DNA of 64,000 nt, taken from assembly GCA_017590115.1 (NCBI GenBank), contig JAGGNK010009114.1, positions 21,862,662 to 21,926,661 of the forward strand, given 5' to 3'. Each line of letters starts with the position of its first letter. The stretch's first letter is position 1. Below, in pieces: positions 51,201 to 64,000 of this stretch. A program made the position numbers and the translations under genes. This stretch comes from Montifringilla adamsi. Lineage: Eukaryota; Chordata; Aves; Passeriformes; Passeridae. A model generated the notes under the pieces. The model was not told the origin of the DNA, ran no database searches, and saw nothing but the letters and a program-made list of their open reading frames with translations.

Positions 51201-53034
51201 AAAGGCAGGCCACTGCACAGAATGACTTCCATGGAAGAGATCACATCAGCTTAAATGAATACTTAACTACGAAACTCAGGAGTTGCAACTACAAATCCAA
51301 GCTATCTGCCCCATTTGTTGGTGCCCAATATAATGATAAGGGGAAAATGAGCAATACTTAGAGGTGCTGGGGACTGCCTGGACCCCTCTGGAATCAGAAA
51401 AGCATCAGGATCACTGGGCTGCAGACCTGAAAATCCACATGGAGCTGAATACAGCATGGACTGGGCCAAGTTCCTTGGAAATTACCCTGCACTGAGTACT
51501 ACAGGGCAGGTGTGGACTGAAAAGTTGGTTACATCTTAGCTTGACTGGACCCATGTCTCTCCAGAAAGGGGGTGCTGAGAGGCCAGGGCAGAACAGAGGG
51601 TTCTTCTCTGCAGGTGCCTGTGACCAACAGCAGCAAAACTCCTCCTTCACCTGAGAGATTGATGCAGAAAAGGCAGTGCCCTTTGTGGTTCAAGGCCAAG
51701 ATTAACTACTGTAACCCACATGAAAAATAAAAACAAAGTAATTGATAATTTAGGTGGAAACCTATTATATCAAGTGCAATAGGAAACACAATTATCTGGC
51801 AGGCAGATAACCAATCCATCAACCAGCAGCCCAGATCCCCTCCCCCAGCAGCATTCTTATTAAGACTTTCTAGGAAGATAAAAGAAAGCTACTACCTGCT
51901 GGCAGAAGGCAATATTACAGAGACTCCCCTAACCATTGTGCCTCTTGACTCTATCTCTGCAGAATATCTATCAGTTCCCATCTCCTTTTTAAACATCTAA
52001 TGGTCTGCAGCATTGCCAGAACAATTTTCAATGAATTATGCCAAAGAGTACACAGCTCTCCAATACTGGATGAGTTAATTGCTATTAAATCAATTGGCTT
52101 TGCTTTTCTCACATGAGCCAAAGTCTATCATTCACAAAATTCTCTCTCTAGATACCAAGGAGACATTTTCATCCTGCTGCTCCGTGCCAGAGCTGTAAAT
52201 GTTTGTTTGGTGTGTGTGGCCCTCTCCTGTCTTTGCTGTTTTTCAGGGCAGCACAAACCTGAACAGGCACATTCTAGCCTGCTTCCCTCTGTAGCCCAGC
52301 CACTGAAATTGGGCTGGCAGGGAAAACCTTCTCATTTCCATTGCACCATAAAGGCAGTAGGCCATAGAAGGAAAAATATTATCAGGCAAAATATTGATGT
52401 ATTATTCATTTATGTAGAAGCATAATCTTTCATTAAACAAAATACTGATTTTTGTAGTCCTTAGATACATTTCAGAGGGGAGGTTCAGCTGGAGATGAGA
52501 ACATCCTTCACCTATCCCACCAAAAGTTACCTAGAGTAGAATATGCACTGTTCAAAAAACAAAGTGTGAACTTCTTATCCACTAAATATTCCAGAATTAA
52601 GGAGAAAATTAAGTATAGTTAAGCAAAAAATATGATAAAATCTTCAAAAATAGAAATCAACTTTTCCTTTAGAGAAATAAGATTTTGGAATATATATTCT
52701 TTTGACATATGGAAATTCTGCCTTCTAAAGAGAGTAGAACACATGGTTATCAACAAAAACCAGCCAAATATGAAGCAAAAGTGAAAGCTGCAAGAAGATG
52801 CTTCCAGATTTTAATTCTAATAATCACCAATATAGGAAATATACTTGCAACTGAACACTGTGTACACACAGAAATGCCTGATGTGTTATTGCATATAATT
52901 GATATCACAAAACCAAAAGTATAATAATTATTTTCAGCTCTGGAAGTTATCTATTTAATAGAAAATTCAGAATTATTTCCTACTATTCACTTCCTATAAG
53001 CAGAACTTCATGGCTAACACTGTTTAGTAAAGGA

Positions 53035-53141
53035 AAACCAGGTCTAGTGAATGGTATCCTTGTCCATGGCAGGGAGGTTGGAAACAGATGAGCTTTTAGG
53101 TCACTTCCAACACAAAGCAGTCCACAATTCTATGAAAATTA
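53035..53141 (+). mobile_element. CR1-type LINE fragment (extreme 3' end)
   Basis: About 105 bp resemble the CR1 tail: GGTATCCTTGTCCATGGCAG, GGTTGGAAACAGATGAGCTT, TAGGTCACTTCCAACACAAA and a final ATTCTATGA. Divergence from the usual consensus suggests an old copy. It lies on the plus strand. Confidence 0.8.
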
Positions 53142-54890
53142 TTCTTTCTCTTAATGTTGGGCCATGTTTAACCATTTACAGGATGGGGGCTAAAACTGGA
53201 GTGAAAAACTAACACCCTTTGACTGTTTAAAATGCAAAGCAATTAGATGTGCATCACTTTAGATCTCTAAAAGCTATAAATAAAGCCCTGCACAGGCAGG
53301 AACATCCCACTTCTGATTGCAAATGCACCACATTCAGCTAGTTTTTCTATTTCTCTGTTGCTACAGGGTATTTTTGGTGGGAGGAATGGGTTAACACACA
53401 GTAGGTGAGCCCCAGGATAACTCTTACAGTGGTCTGAGCAAACAGTTGGAGACTTTTATTGATCCTACCCTCAGCTCTTTAAAATACAGGAAACAGTCAC
53501 AAACATGCAATACTGCTCAGTGGTGATAGGAGGATGTGTTGTACATAAGTGAATATTAAAGGATTAACTTTAAAATGCATTTCAGTAAGCTAAATGAGTT
53601 CTTAGTACAAAATTAAAAAAAAAAGGAAGTTTTCAGCTAGCCTTTAAATTTCAAGTGTGTGGATCTAAATTTTCCATTAATCTAATAAAAATACTTCCAT
53701 GGAAGTTCTAATTTGGTATTTTCCATCTGTTTTTGTTGTTTTTCCCTCCTACTAGGCAAACTTTTCTAAGAAGCCTTTACAGAAGATGCTAGACTTTAAA
53801 TCCAACTCTAGAATTAACAGGGGTTTGTCAGTTTGCTGGCAAATCCTCTGGGTGAGTTTATTGAGAATAAGGCAACATCTAAGACAAAGTACAAGGATAT
53901 GATACTAGAAACATTTGTATGGAAGATTAGGGTGCTAAAACAACATCAGAAAATCCTGCTAACAAGGCAATTCCAGCACAGAAAGTAAAACAAAGTTTGA
54001 TTTGAGTCATCTGCTGTTTCCAACTTGCAGCTCTCTATTACTATTGAGAGATCCAGAGATGACAAAACTCAGTGAATTAGACACAAAGCTAACTCCAAAG
54101 GCTGGAAACTTATATTCTAGGGTAAGAATTGGGAGGCATTAAGCAGGCATTTGATGTACAAACACCAATAGCGTAATCTCTCTGTATTCTTCAGAGAGTT
54201 GACAACATTAATGTAAGGCTAAAATTACTCCTGTTCCAAATCCTTAGTTTTATTAATTTTTATAAACTGCCTTAAATAAAAGTTACATTGAAAGACACAA
54301 AGTAATCCCCTCTGATCCCGGTTTGCATTTTATATGTCTATCAGTGTTTTCAAGCCCTGAGATTCCAAAGTGTTAGTTCTCATTTTAATAGCACTATGGT
54401 AGGAGTCTGTAAATATTGCAGTAATATGAAAATGAGCTAATTTAATTTCTTAGGAAAATGCACGTATAAAGTTCCCTGTGGTTTGTAATTACTGTAAAGT
54501 CAACAGTTTACATCAATGACCCAGTAATCAGCTACTCAGAACGTGAATAATTAATGAAAAAATGTTTTCAACGAGCTTGCAAATGGAAGACTCCTTGGAG
54601 TATGGTGAAACAGCCGTGCTGTGAGAATAGTGATGTGCAGGAGATGAGACTTTTATTAAGTACATATTTGTATTTTATCTCTTATTTTTCTAAATGTCTT
54701 CCCATTGATGTAACACTACTCAGTATGCCAATTCCACTGTGCTAAATGAGGGCCAGCACCACGTAGGTGCTGTGAATTATGGCAACACCAAAGAGTGAAG
54801 GGCACATTCTGCACATCCTGACACCTGCTGTTGTTACACTGTCCACAAACAAAACCATTTTGTTTTTAACACTCCAGCGTTGCCAGAAAG

Positions 54891-54945
54891 AACAACTTTA
54901 TACTGAATTTATACTTTATACTTGGAAACAACTTTATACTGAATT
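54891..54945. repeat. 19-bp exact direct repeat, 36-bp spacing
   Basis: AACAACTTTATACTGAATT occurs at 54891-54909 and again, unchanged, at 54927-54945. A further partial ACTTTATACT lies between them. Confidence 0.9.
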
Positions 54946-56540
54946 CCTGAAACAGTGAAGAACTATACCATTAATCTTTTCTGGAATGTCCTGCACATGC
55001 TATCTATGCTTCAGCAATAAAAAGGTGGGCTGGTTTATATTATGTCACTGTATTTAAGAAATGCTTTAATATAAAAACGCTGTTACTTCTGCAACAGTTG
55101 TATTATCAATTCTTATATGAATAAAAGATACTCACTGATTTCAACATTTCATACAAAGACAGCCAGTGATATTCCTGGTAGCACAACATAACATTGGTCA
55201 TTGCCTTTGCGATTCCTACAGTTTAAAATCCATTTTCACATTCAGTTTCTGACTATGCCCCAAAATAATCTAAAGGAATTAGGCAGACCTCAGTGAGATC
55301 TTCTTATTGACATTTATGTTGATCAATGTTGGCTCTACCAGAATTGGAATCTACAGATCAATTCCCTTATTAGATTCGTTCTCAGTGCTGCCATGATCAT
55401 TTTATCACAGAAGCTGCTGCCATCAGATGCTGCTTTATCACTTTATAATGGGATAAGCTGAAGCTTTCCTCTGGCATAAAGCTGGAAATGATAACTGTCT
55501 GAAGTCTTTTTCTTTCACAGATTTTCAAAAATGTCCTAGTTAAATGCATAGGTCTGTTTTAAACACTATTTTCAACTGAATTTACCTAAGCAGCAACAAT
55601 TTTTGTCCACAAGAAAATTCCAGTTCTCAAGGTGTTAAACAAACCCCAATGCTAACACTGGAGACTGCCTTATTAATCACTTTCTTCTTGCTGAGGCTAC
55701 GAGCCAGATGACAGAAGAAAAGAGGCTCAGAATGAAGATATGACAGAAAAATAAAACTGGTTTCAGGAACAGTAGGAGTTTTATATGGACACACAAACAC
55801 ACATGCAAGCACTCCAAAATAGCACACACAATACATACACAAGGTTTGTCACAAGTATTTTATCTGGTTAAGAAAATATGCAGGGACATGGTATTTTTAG
55901 TGAGAGTGGTGTTACAGCTCCTGTTGAGAGAGGAGTTCATCACATTAATTTAAATCTCCGATAAAATAAATTAGCTTTTTTATTGCCAGGTTGAACTACA
56001 GGGCTATGATTGTTATGTATTGCTACAATCTAAGTCTTAATGGCATTTTAGCCCTGTGGTGGTCAAACAGAAACCATTTCAAACCTTCTAAAGGCTATTA
56101 GAACATGTGCAGATGTCTGGAAAATTAATACTATTATCTAATACTAACCTTATGCCTGTAGGAGGAAAAGAAGAGAGAAGACTCAGGGAAGATGTTTTAG
56201 ATCAATACATGGCAACCCAGGAGGGCAAGCTCCGTTTCACAGCGAAGTTCATTGGCTGTGAACGGGGGATTCAAGTGAGCAGATTCATCCTTATTTGGAT
56301 TTCACTGAAATCATTCATTTACTCAAAAAAAAACCACCCCACAACTTAAAAGAGATGAGTATTGTTTTCACAATCCTTCCTCACTGCTGTTTCCCAAGGT
56401 CCAGCAATTTAGGCATTGGAAAGGTTCATTCATTTAAATGACAAGAGCATGAATTTGTCAAGGTTAATGTTGAACAAGCAACAAGCCATATTTTCCTTGC
56501 CTCAGTATTATGCATAGAAAGTTAACTCCATTCCTCCACT

Positions 56541-56594
56541 TGTTTTTCTTTTTTTTTCTTTTTTTTTTTTTTTTTTTGGTGTGTGTGTGTGTGT
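56541..56594. repeat. T-tract followed by (GT)n microsatellite
   Basis: T runs broken by single C residues grow into about 19 uninterrupted T, then pass directly into GGTGTGTGTGTGTGTGT. It is likely to be length-variable. Confidence 0.94.
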
Positions 56595-56917
56595 AATACT
56601 GTTGAAATGTCATGTAGATTGAAAGGAGTTTAAAAGTAGGAGGAGAGTTGCAAGAACTACTTTTATTGTTAGTTAAAGCCTTTTACATACATATTTTCTC
56701 TCCAACACTAATGCATTGTTTTTGTCTCTGACAGAATAATTTCTAATAAGAAGAGACGTTTTTCGTGAATACCTGGATAGAAGGTACTTGATTCTATTCC
56801 TTTTCCTCAAAGCACTTACTTAAAAGTATGATTTAGAAAGAATAAGTGGGTAGATTCCCAGCTGGTAGGAATTATTGCCTTCACTTCTACTGAGAAAATA
56901 ATTTCCACCAGAAATTA

Positions 56918-56946
56918 CCCAAACTTCTACTTCCCAAACTTCTACT
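56918..56946. repeat. 15-bp tandem duplication
   Basis: CCCAAACTTCTACT starts at 56918 and again at 56933, giving two adjacent copies with a 15-bp period. Confidence 0.85.
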
Positions 56947-57179
56947 GCTTTTCATAAATAAAAATTCTAGATGGTCGTAAGTGTGCATTTCCCGTGGTAT
57001 TTCATTCTTGAAAGTCCCAAATCTGACCACAAGGCCTCCAGATGGCACTTCAAGTTCTTCTAGGTTTATCCTCTACACACCAAAATCTCAGGGCTTGCGT
57101 AGGACACAGCACAACTCTGGAGACCTGATGCTTTCAACAAACCTTGGCTGTAGCCTTCTGGAATCCCACCAACCTACTC

Positions 57180-57610
57180 TGGAGGGATGAGAAACCTTGG
57201 AATGACCTCAGCATCAGGCTGGCCCTGCAGGCCAAGCGAGGCTGAAGCCCAGGTGAGGAGGGAGAGCTGGTGCTGGTACCAGCAAGGAGGGGGCACGGAT
57301 GGCCTGAGGACACAGCCCTGCACTGCCCATGCTCATCTGCACCTCCCTCGTGTTGCCCCAGCCAGCAGGAACACCAGGAGATGGAAAATGCCAGTCTCAG
57401 CTCCCGGCAGAAAAGGCACCATTATTTAGGACCTGATCTGGCCTTGGGAGGGCTAGGGCTAGGTCTGGCATAGGATGGCATAGAAAAATCCCCTCTCCCA
57501 CGCTGCAGCCAGAGGCAGCCTGGCCCAGATTGGGAGTTTTGCCCCTGGCTCAGGTGGCTGAGGGCTGCAAACCCTCTCAGCAGCTGTCTCTGCTCAGGAG
57601 AAGCTGGGCC
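57180..57610. other. GC-rich patch of unknown origin
   Basis: This roughly 430-bp stretch is clearly richer in G and C than its AT-rich surroundings. It gives overlapping open frames on both strands, as expected when stop codons are scarce. I recognise neither a gene nor a transposon. It could be an old inserted element or a local composition island. Confidence 0.6.
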
Positions 57611-60600
57611 AGCCAATTCCTGACTAGGAAGCTGTGCCCTTGTGAATTGATCGTTTTCTCACTGTGGATAAAACAGGGCTTAAGGAGGTATTATATAGGA
57701 ATTTCTAAAGGGATCAGCTCCCATTTTGGCAGTAGCTAGATTTTTATAAGAGCTCAGCACAATGCCTGAGCACTTGAAAGTCTGGTCCCATGTGAATGAA
57801 GGACCTGAAGACCTAAATGAAAGGTTAAATCCATTTGTTATTCCCCCAGGAACAAGTAGCAGGTGAAGACTGGTGACAGGGCAGAGTACACCCATATTTC
57901 TAATTATTGTCAAGATCTCCTAGGGATCATTTAGTCGAATAAATCTAAGTGAGCCTCTGAAACACAATGCTAATCTCTGATTCATGCTCACACTTGCAGT
58001 ATCTATAATTCATAATAATTGTGCCTAGATCTGTGACTGTGCCTGCAGCTACTGTACAGAAAAAGTACACAAGGCTTATTTAGAGAAAAACAGTTAATAG
58101 TAAATAACAGAAACTTAAAAAAAATGATTGAGCATTTCTGCTTTTAAAATATAACTGAATATAAAAGTTTAGGATCAAAACACTACAAAATTAAATAGCT
58201 CATTTCTGAAATTGTATACCAGAAAGATGAGCTGAAAGGTGGGAGTATATTTGAGATTTTTAAAGCACTGCTATTAATTCATGATGCCATTGCTTTGGCA
58301 GTCTGTTTTCCATACTTCTAATGCAGTAAGATGGAGTTTAATTCATAATGTGGAAGATGCCCTTGGATGCACACAGGACACAGACAAATCACTGCCCCTT
58401 TCTGCACCCAGACATTGCTCAGTGACTAATGGAACACGGCCTGCCCACATCTAGAGAAAGGAAGCAGCAGGATGAAGGGATGAAGTCTAAAGATGCTAAA
58501 AATACAGAAAAACTCCAGGCTGTCAATATCACATTGTTAAAGATTTAATGACAAAGGTAACTTTTCCTTTCAGCTCGTCCTTATCAAGAGAGATTACAGA
58601 TGGTAATTTAAGAGTTAAGGCACTAATGGACTCTTCAGTTTCACTGAGCACCTCGTGCTGATTTTATCTTGCAATACAGTATTTCACATTCTCAGCGAAT
58701 CAACAGAGATTTAGTCAATAGTGCCACGGTCTTTGGATGAGAATTTGAATCTTACCAGTATCCAAACCATCATTAAAGAAGATAGGTCATTTGGGAAACA
58801 AAGGAGAGCATTAGTAAAATTCAATACTAAAAGATGGGGTTGGTTCCTTAGATGTTTTATGATTCATCATGAGCAACATTTTATTCTAATTATCAACCCT
58901 TTATTCTATGTGCAGTATCTGTAAGAATATACAAAAAATATAAAGTATATCAGAGGAAAATTATTTTTTTCCATAACAGATGGCAACAGAAAATACCTAT
59001 TGAGTAACCTTATGTGCTTCAACCCACTTAGCATAATGTTAGTTTGTTTCATTTGATGGAATGTGTAATTTTACATTACTAGCAATTCACACTGGCCTGA
59101 TATAATCTGAACAGTTTAAACGTTATGAAGCAGAGCACTTATTGGCACACCTACTTCTCAGTAAAAAGAGCCATGATTCTCTATTGCTTCACATCTTCAA
59201 AGTGCCACTGCACTTAAATAACAGTAACAAAAACACAGTAATAAAGTAAAATATAAATGAGGTTTTATATGTATTGAATGTAATAACAGATGAAATTCAT
59301 CCTTTATCTATTATTTGTTTTGTATATGCTTTTGCACAGCTATCCTTTCTTTAAATCTCCAAGTTTTAAGAAAATAAAAATTAACTACATACTTAGCTCC
59401 ATTAGCACAAAAAAGAAGAAAATCATAGATCTGTAATAATAAAGGTTATAATTCTGTAGTGCTTTAGAATTTCAACAGAGTCCCACTTTACCACAAGACA
59501 GAGCCCTTTAAATCTTTGAATTAATTTTATACATTCTTTTGGTATTCCATTTGAGAGTTACAGAGTGTGAAATATGTACCATGATGAGAAAACAATTACC
59601 CTGCACACCTGTTGCTTGAGCACACTGCATTTAGGCAGGGCTTGCAGAGGCTACTATTTTATTCCAGTGTGAAATCCAAAAGCGGGGAGGCTTTAAAAGC
59701 TGACCTGATGATATGAACTTGCACTTTTATATGTAACACATGGGTTGTAGGTACCACATCACAAACTGTGATAAGATAAGAACAAATCCATGCTAATTTT
59801 TGCTGTCAGAATGTCCATGATAAATTTTTTTTTCCATTTAGAAAGGAAATCTGAATGAGTGACTCTTGGCTTAAATAGAACTATATATTCAAATAAATAA
59901 ATTGCAATCTACAAAACCAGAAACACATCAGACCACATATGGATGTGTTGGTCACATAAAACAGAAACACATGAGTAACTCATTGTTTTCACTAAGTTCA
60001 CAACCAGTCTCTAAGCAGCCTCAATACTTACACTTGACCATTTATGCAGGGATTCACATGGAAATTTGCTAATAAATTTTGTTAATATATTTAACAAACA
60101 GAGCAGGCTGAAAGAGCAGCCACAATTTAAGCATTACTGTAGGTTAAATATAACTGCTTGGGATAAAAAAAAGCATGTCCTTTTAATGGTTATTAAGAGT
60201 GAAGCACAGGGCAGGTTTGGAAAGGAATACAGCCTTTCCTATTGTGGAATTCCTTCCTTTTTAAAATTTATTCCCATACGGAATATACACAATCAAGGAA
60301 AAAACATTAACAATATTCTTGTACTTAATTACTCTGTCCACATACTTGCTTAGGGTTTCAAATGCCAGATTGGATTCCTGCCATCATGTGGCTCATCACT
60401 GATAATAAAAATCTATGCATAGAATAAAGAAAAACTGTTGGTTCACTCAGTGTCAGTTGCTTATTTTTCTTTGTCTAAAAATTGACAGTAAAATCTCACT
60501 TTTGTTGTCCAGGCCTGTCACATTAGCATAGCCCCACCATTCTCCTGACACGTGCTTACTCTGAAATACTCTCTTTGCTCTTGAGTAATGCCTTTCTGTG

Positions 60601-63600
60601 TCTTCAAAACTTAAAAAATATTGCTCTCCTCAGTCAAAATCATTCATAAATACTTCACTGAGGATCACTTGTGGCTTTCCTGAAGATTATTTGCCCATTT
60701 GATTTGCTGGTTTTGCAATAGCTGTAGCAATTTATTTTCATCAGGGTATTGAAAATGGCTCATTTTTAGACTCAGTAGCTGAAATTTATCTATTGAAAAT
60801 TGTATCACAGAATGTCATGTTTGTGTTGATGTGGAAAACCTCCCATTGGTTTTCTGTGGAACCTCTCCAGGCTGGTTAAAATACTTGGACAGAGGAATGC
60901 TGAGCAGCTGGGGGTAATTTTCTCTTAAATGCATTATTATTCTCATCAGAACTACATGCCCTGGGAGCTTAAGTTAATGTTTTGATTTTGTTTGAGAGCA
61001 AATTGGTGAGAATTAAATTGCTGAAGTAAGGGACAACAGTCTGACAAGAAGGTAAATCACCAAAACACAAATTACTGATGGAGCAGGCCGATCAGGTCGG
61101 TTGATCTGAGTTCCTCATACTAAAATATTGTTCTCCACTGACCCTCTCACTGCGCTTTGCTTTGGTCTGATCTGTTGTGAGGGATCTTGCCCTACCTCTA
61201 CTCTCATTTCAGCATCTCTAACAAACATTTTTGTGTTCCTTTATCAGCCTGCCTATCTGGGAGCCCCTTCCATGCACCTGCATGTCACATACACCACCAA
61301 ATTCTTTTAGGTATTGTGCTGCTGCTGTGCATTCAAAACTAGAAATCATACGGTTTAGGGAGATTAGGTCTAGTTTTTCCATAAGGGGGATGTTTCCTTT
61401 CTTTCCCTCATCAGTGACTTTTTGGTCATCCATTTATCTAACCAATTGGTTCTCCTAAATATTTTATCTCTGTAATATTTCTCCAGCATACATTTCGAGC
61501 TGTAATTACAGGGCAAGTAATAAATATGGTTTATAATCTATTATTACATGTTGATGATTTAAGCTGAGATGAAATACAGACTTTCAAAGTTTTATATTTC
61601 TGTCTTCTCAGATATTTTTGGTGAGTGAGGACATGGAACAAATAGTAAGTAGCTAACAGTTTACTGAGATAAGGCAAGATTGGAAATAATGACATCACCA
61701 TCCTCACATGAAGAATATTCTTTAATTTGTTCTTAAAAGTCTCAAAGAAACTTGAGAATTCCATACTAGATCACTGTCTTGATTCCTGATATACAGAAGC
61801 ATTATTACAATTTCTCATGGCTGCAAAGTTGGAGGCTCATGAAGATCCTGGGGTAGGATCTTCAGTACAGTAACTGTGCACTTTGGTAGCCTTGACCTGG
61901 AGGAATTAATCCAGCAGGGCAACAGCCTGAAATCTTTTGAGAACCATAAAAAGAGTAAAATCCAATCTTACACTTAAAAGGGGTTCTGCTAGCAATGTAA
62001 TTCTTGGATAAAGGTTAATGTACTAGTTTAAACTTAATATATCTCAAACATGCTTTACGTTTATATGATCACCTTCTTCTCTGTTGATACAGCCCTGGAG
62101 ATTGTCTTAACTTGCAAGAAGTATTTAATTATTGCTGAAGAAATTAGCAGATCTGGAATTAATTTCTCCTTCAAGCCACCAGTCCTGATTTCTGAGTAAG
62201 GAAATATTCACTACAGAGGCTGCCACACCTTATTTACGTTGATATGTTTGCAGAGGAGAAAAGGACAGAATTTGTTCTGGAGCTGGAACTTTTCTGAAGA
62301 TTTGCAGAAAGGAGTGCCCTGACAATCTGATGGATACAGAGGAATAAATGTGAAATAAGCAAATAAGCAGGTCAGCTGCAGGACTTTCACAACTTCAATT
62401 TGCTGATTTGGTATCAAGTCTGCTTGCTCCCTTGAGAGCCTGCAGGCACCTGACTTCTGTGAGAAGGAAATTCTACTGCTCCCCAGCATATAACAATCCA
62501 CTTACAGAAATGTACCTTGGAATGCTGACAAACTGTTCCCTAACAGTGTGTGACCACCTACTCTCTGAAACATTTAAATATTACACAGATCTCATTGCTG
62601 CAAAGCAATGCAACTCCACTTTTAACCTCCTGCATTCAGACTTCATCATGCCTAAGGATGTCTGCACCAGAGGTCAGGCTCTGAGCCCAGACATTCCATC
62701 TCCTTTTGGCAGCTCTTAGGGCAATTAAGTGCCCTCTTCTTCTTCCCATATATAATAATGTCTTTGGTGCAATTTACCCCTTCCTGCTAAGCTGTGCAAG
62801 GTTCCATCACAGCCTGTGCAGCCACACTCTGTCTTGTACATCAGGGCAGAGCTGTCAGGTTATTAAAAGGGCTCATACCAATGCAGTCATCACAAAGTAA
62901 TTATTATTTACCTTGACCACCTGAGAATTCAACACTCTGTGCTGTAGAATTTTAGGCAAAATTTTAGGTGTGAAATTAAACAGTGAGGATGGTCCGTGAG
63001 TAATAAATGTAAGTAATTCAGCCAGAGAAACACAAGAAGAAAATAAATGCTTCAGGAGACCTCCCTGCCTGGTTCTGGGGTTGATAAAGTAGAACTTTTA
63101 TGATGGAAATAAAATGGCAATGAAAATATAGTTTAAGATCAGGGATATTGTAAATCTTATTATTAGAAATATTATCTTATACTTTCCCAACTATGAAAAT
63201 TTTATTACTTATTTAATCAAATAAATCAACTCAATAAATTTTGCTACTTGCCACTTTTTCATCCCTTTTCACTGAAAAATCCTGCATGGTTTATAAAAAT
63301 CCCTGTGACAACAACTTTCGGGGTGAAAAGTGAAAGCAGGACTTCTCCCATGGGAACAATTAATCTAGCAAATATCTCAAATTTATGTAAACAGAGTTAT
63401 ATGATATAAAAAAATTTTTAAAAAGGGATATTTATAAGAAGGCAACCTGTGATCCCTGTCTTATTCCTTTCCACATCCTCCTGTAAATCACTTCCACAGA
63501 TTTCTCTCTTCACTTGTAATTGGTTTTCCTCTACTCAGTTTTAAATCTTTGACTATTATCCCCAGCTCTTTGTCCCACTTGCAAATGAAGCACAAGGTGT

Positions 63601-64000
63601 GTCACTAAAATGGAGTTCCTGGGTTTCTTTCCCAGCCCCTCTTGCTATGACAGGCAGAATTTAATATCTTTTTAGCAACCACATTAACAGAGGAAAATGA
63701 AGGCTGCTTTGGTAGGATCTGCTTTTTGTGCTAGGTTTTAACTATAACTATTGCTCTTTCTCAGATGGTGCTGACACTTTTCCAAGGCTTCATCATTTTA
63801 AAAAAGCTGTTTCAGAGTATTATAAAATAACAATAATGAAAAAAAAAGGTAATCAGCCATCTCCTTATTTATCTATTCTAGTACTGCCTCTGTAAATCAC
63901 ACACTTCAACTACAAAGAATGCCCCCAGAAAGAGAGAGTAGCTCTTAAAACTGTCTACAGTATCAGAGGTGAAGAGAAAAATGCCTGAATTATCTTTTTA

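Larger units (their letters stand above)
48280..64000 (-). other. Upstream intronic sequence of NCKAP5
   Basis: No further NCKAP5 exon was recognised here, although the exon at 48175-48279 needs an upstream partner encoding more of the coiled coil. The stretch is AT-rich with few repeats: a CR1 fragment near 53.1 kb, direct repeats near 54.9 and 56.9 kb, a T/GT tract at 56541-56594 and a GC-rich patch at about 57180-57610. Open frames in it are short and unsupported. Confidence 0.6.

Noticed and set aside
60805..60880. Possible old minus-strand CR1 fragment (TCACAGAATGTCATG... GGAAAACCTCC)
   Set aside because: Only a few words resemble the CR1 tail and their spacing is off. Too weak to call by eye.
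1..64000. CRISPR arrays, bacterial operons, integrated viruses, tRNA or rRNA genes
   Set aside because: None seen. The composition, splice structure and repeats are those of a vertebrate intron-rich gene region.

Overview
The window is a stretch of vertebrate nuclear DNA, most likely from a bird. It is AT-rich and has widely spaced exons with GT/AG splice sites. Interspersed repeats are few, and the recognisable ones are CR1-type LINE 3' ends. No bacterial or viral gene organisation is visible. The one protein-coding gene I can support is NCKAP5 (Nck-associated protein 5), on the minus strand, so its 5' side is at high coordinates and its 3' side at low coordinates.

Nine exons of NCKAP5 can be placed to the base from splice sites and unbroken reading phase: 48175-48279, 44549-44737, 40238-44079 (a 3.8-kb exon with 1,280 codons), 39367-39544, 35138-35216, 16571-16885, 14259-14395, 12672-12801 and 9890-10077. 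Joined, they total 5,163 nt, exactly 1,721 codons, with no stop and every junction in phase. The coding 5' end (the N-terminal coiled-coil exons) lies beyond the last recognised exon, either unrecognised in 48280-64000 or outside the window. The terminal exon with the stop codon is not resolved; two weak candidates lie at 7314-7511 and 5654-5803.

Layout: 1-9889 is the 3' flank or last intron, with a four-unit tandem repeat of about 195 bp (4257-5075), a 33-bp duplication and a CA/TA microsatellite. 9890-16885 holds four small 3' exons. 16886-35137 is an 18-kb intron of ordinary AT-rich sequence with several homopolymer tracts and one exon-like, frame-breaking segment (22943-23018). 35138-48279 holds the main coding block, including the giant exon. 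45600-45952 is a CR1 3' end inside an intron. 48280-64000 is upstream intronic sequence with a second CR1 fragment, simple repeats and a GC-rich patch.

The encoded protein is Ser/Pro/Lys-rich and largely disordered, as expected for this family. It carries a proline-rich class II SH3-type motif, consistent with the known Nck link, and several S/T-x-I/L-P motifs in basic context, which would suit binding to microtubule-end EB proteins. I found no sign of a novel system. The most useful leads are the frame consequences of the 79-nt exon, the poison-exon-like segment, the motif cluster, the local tandem repeat and the unresolved 3' end.
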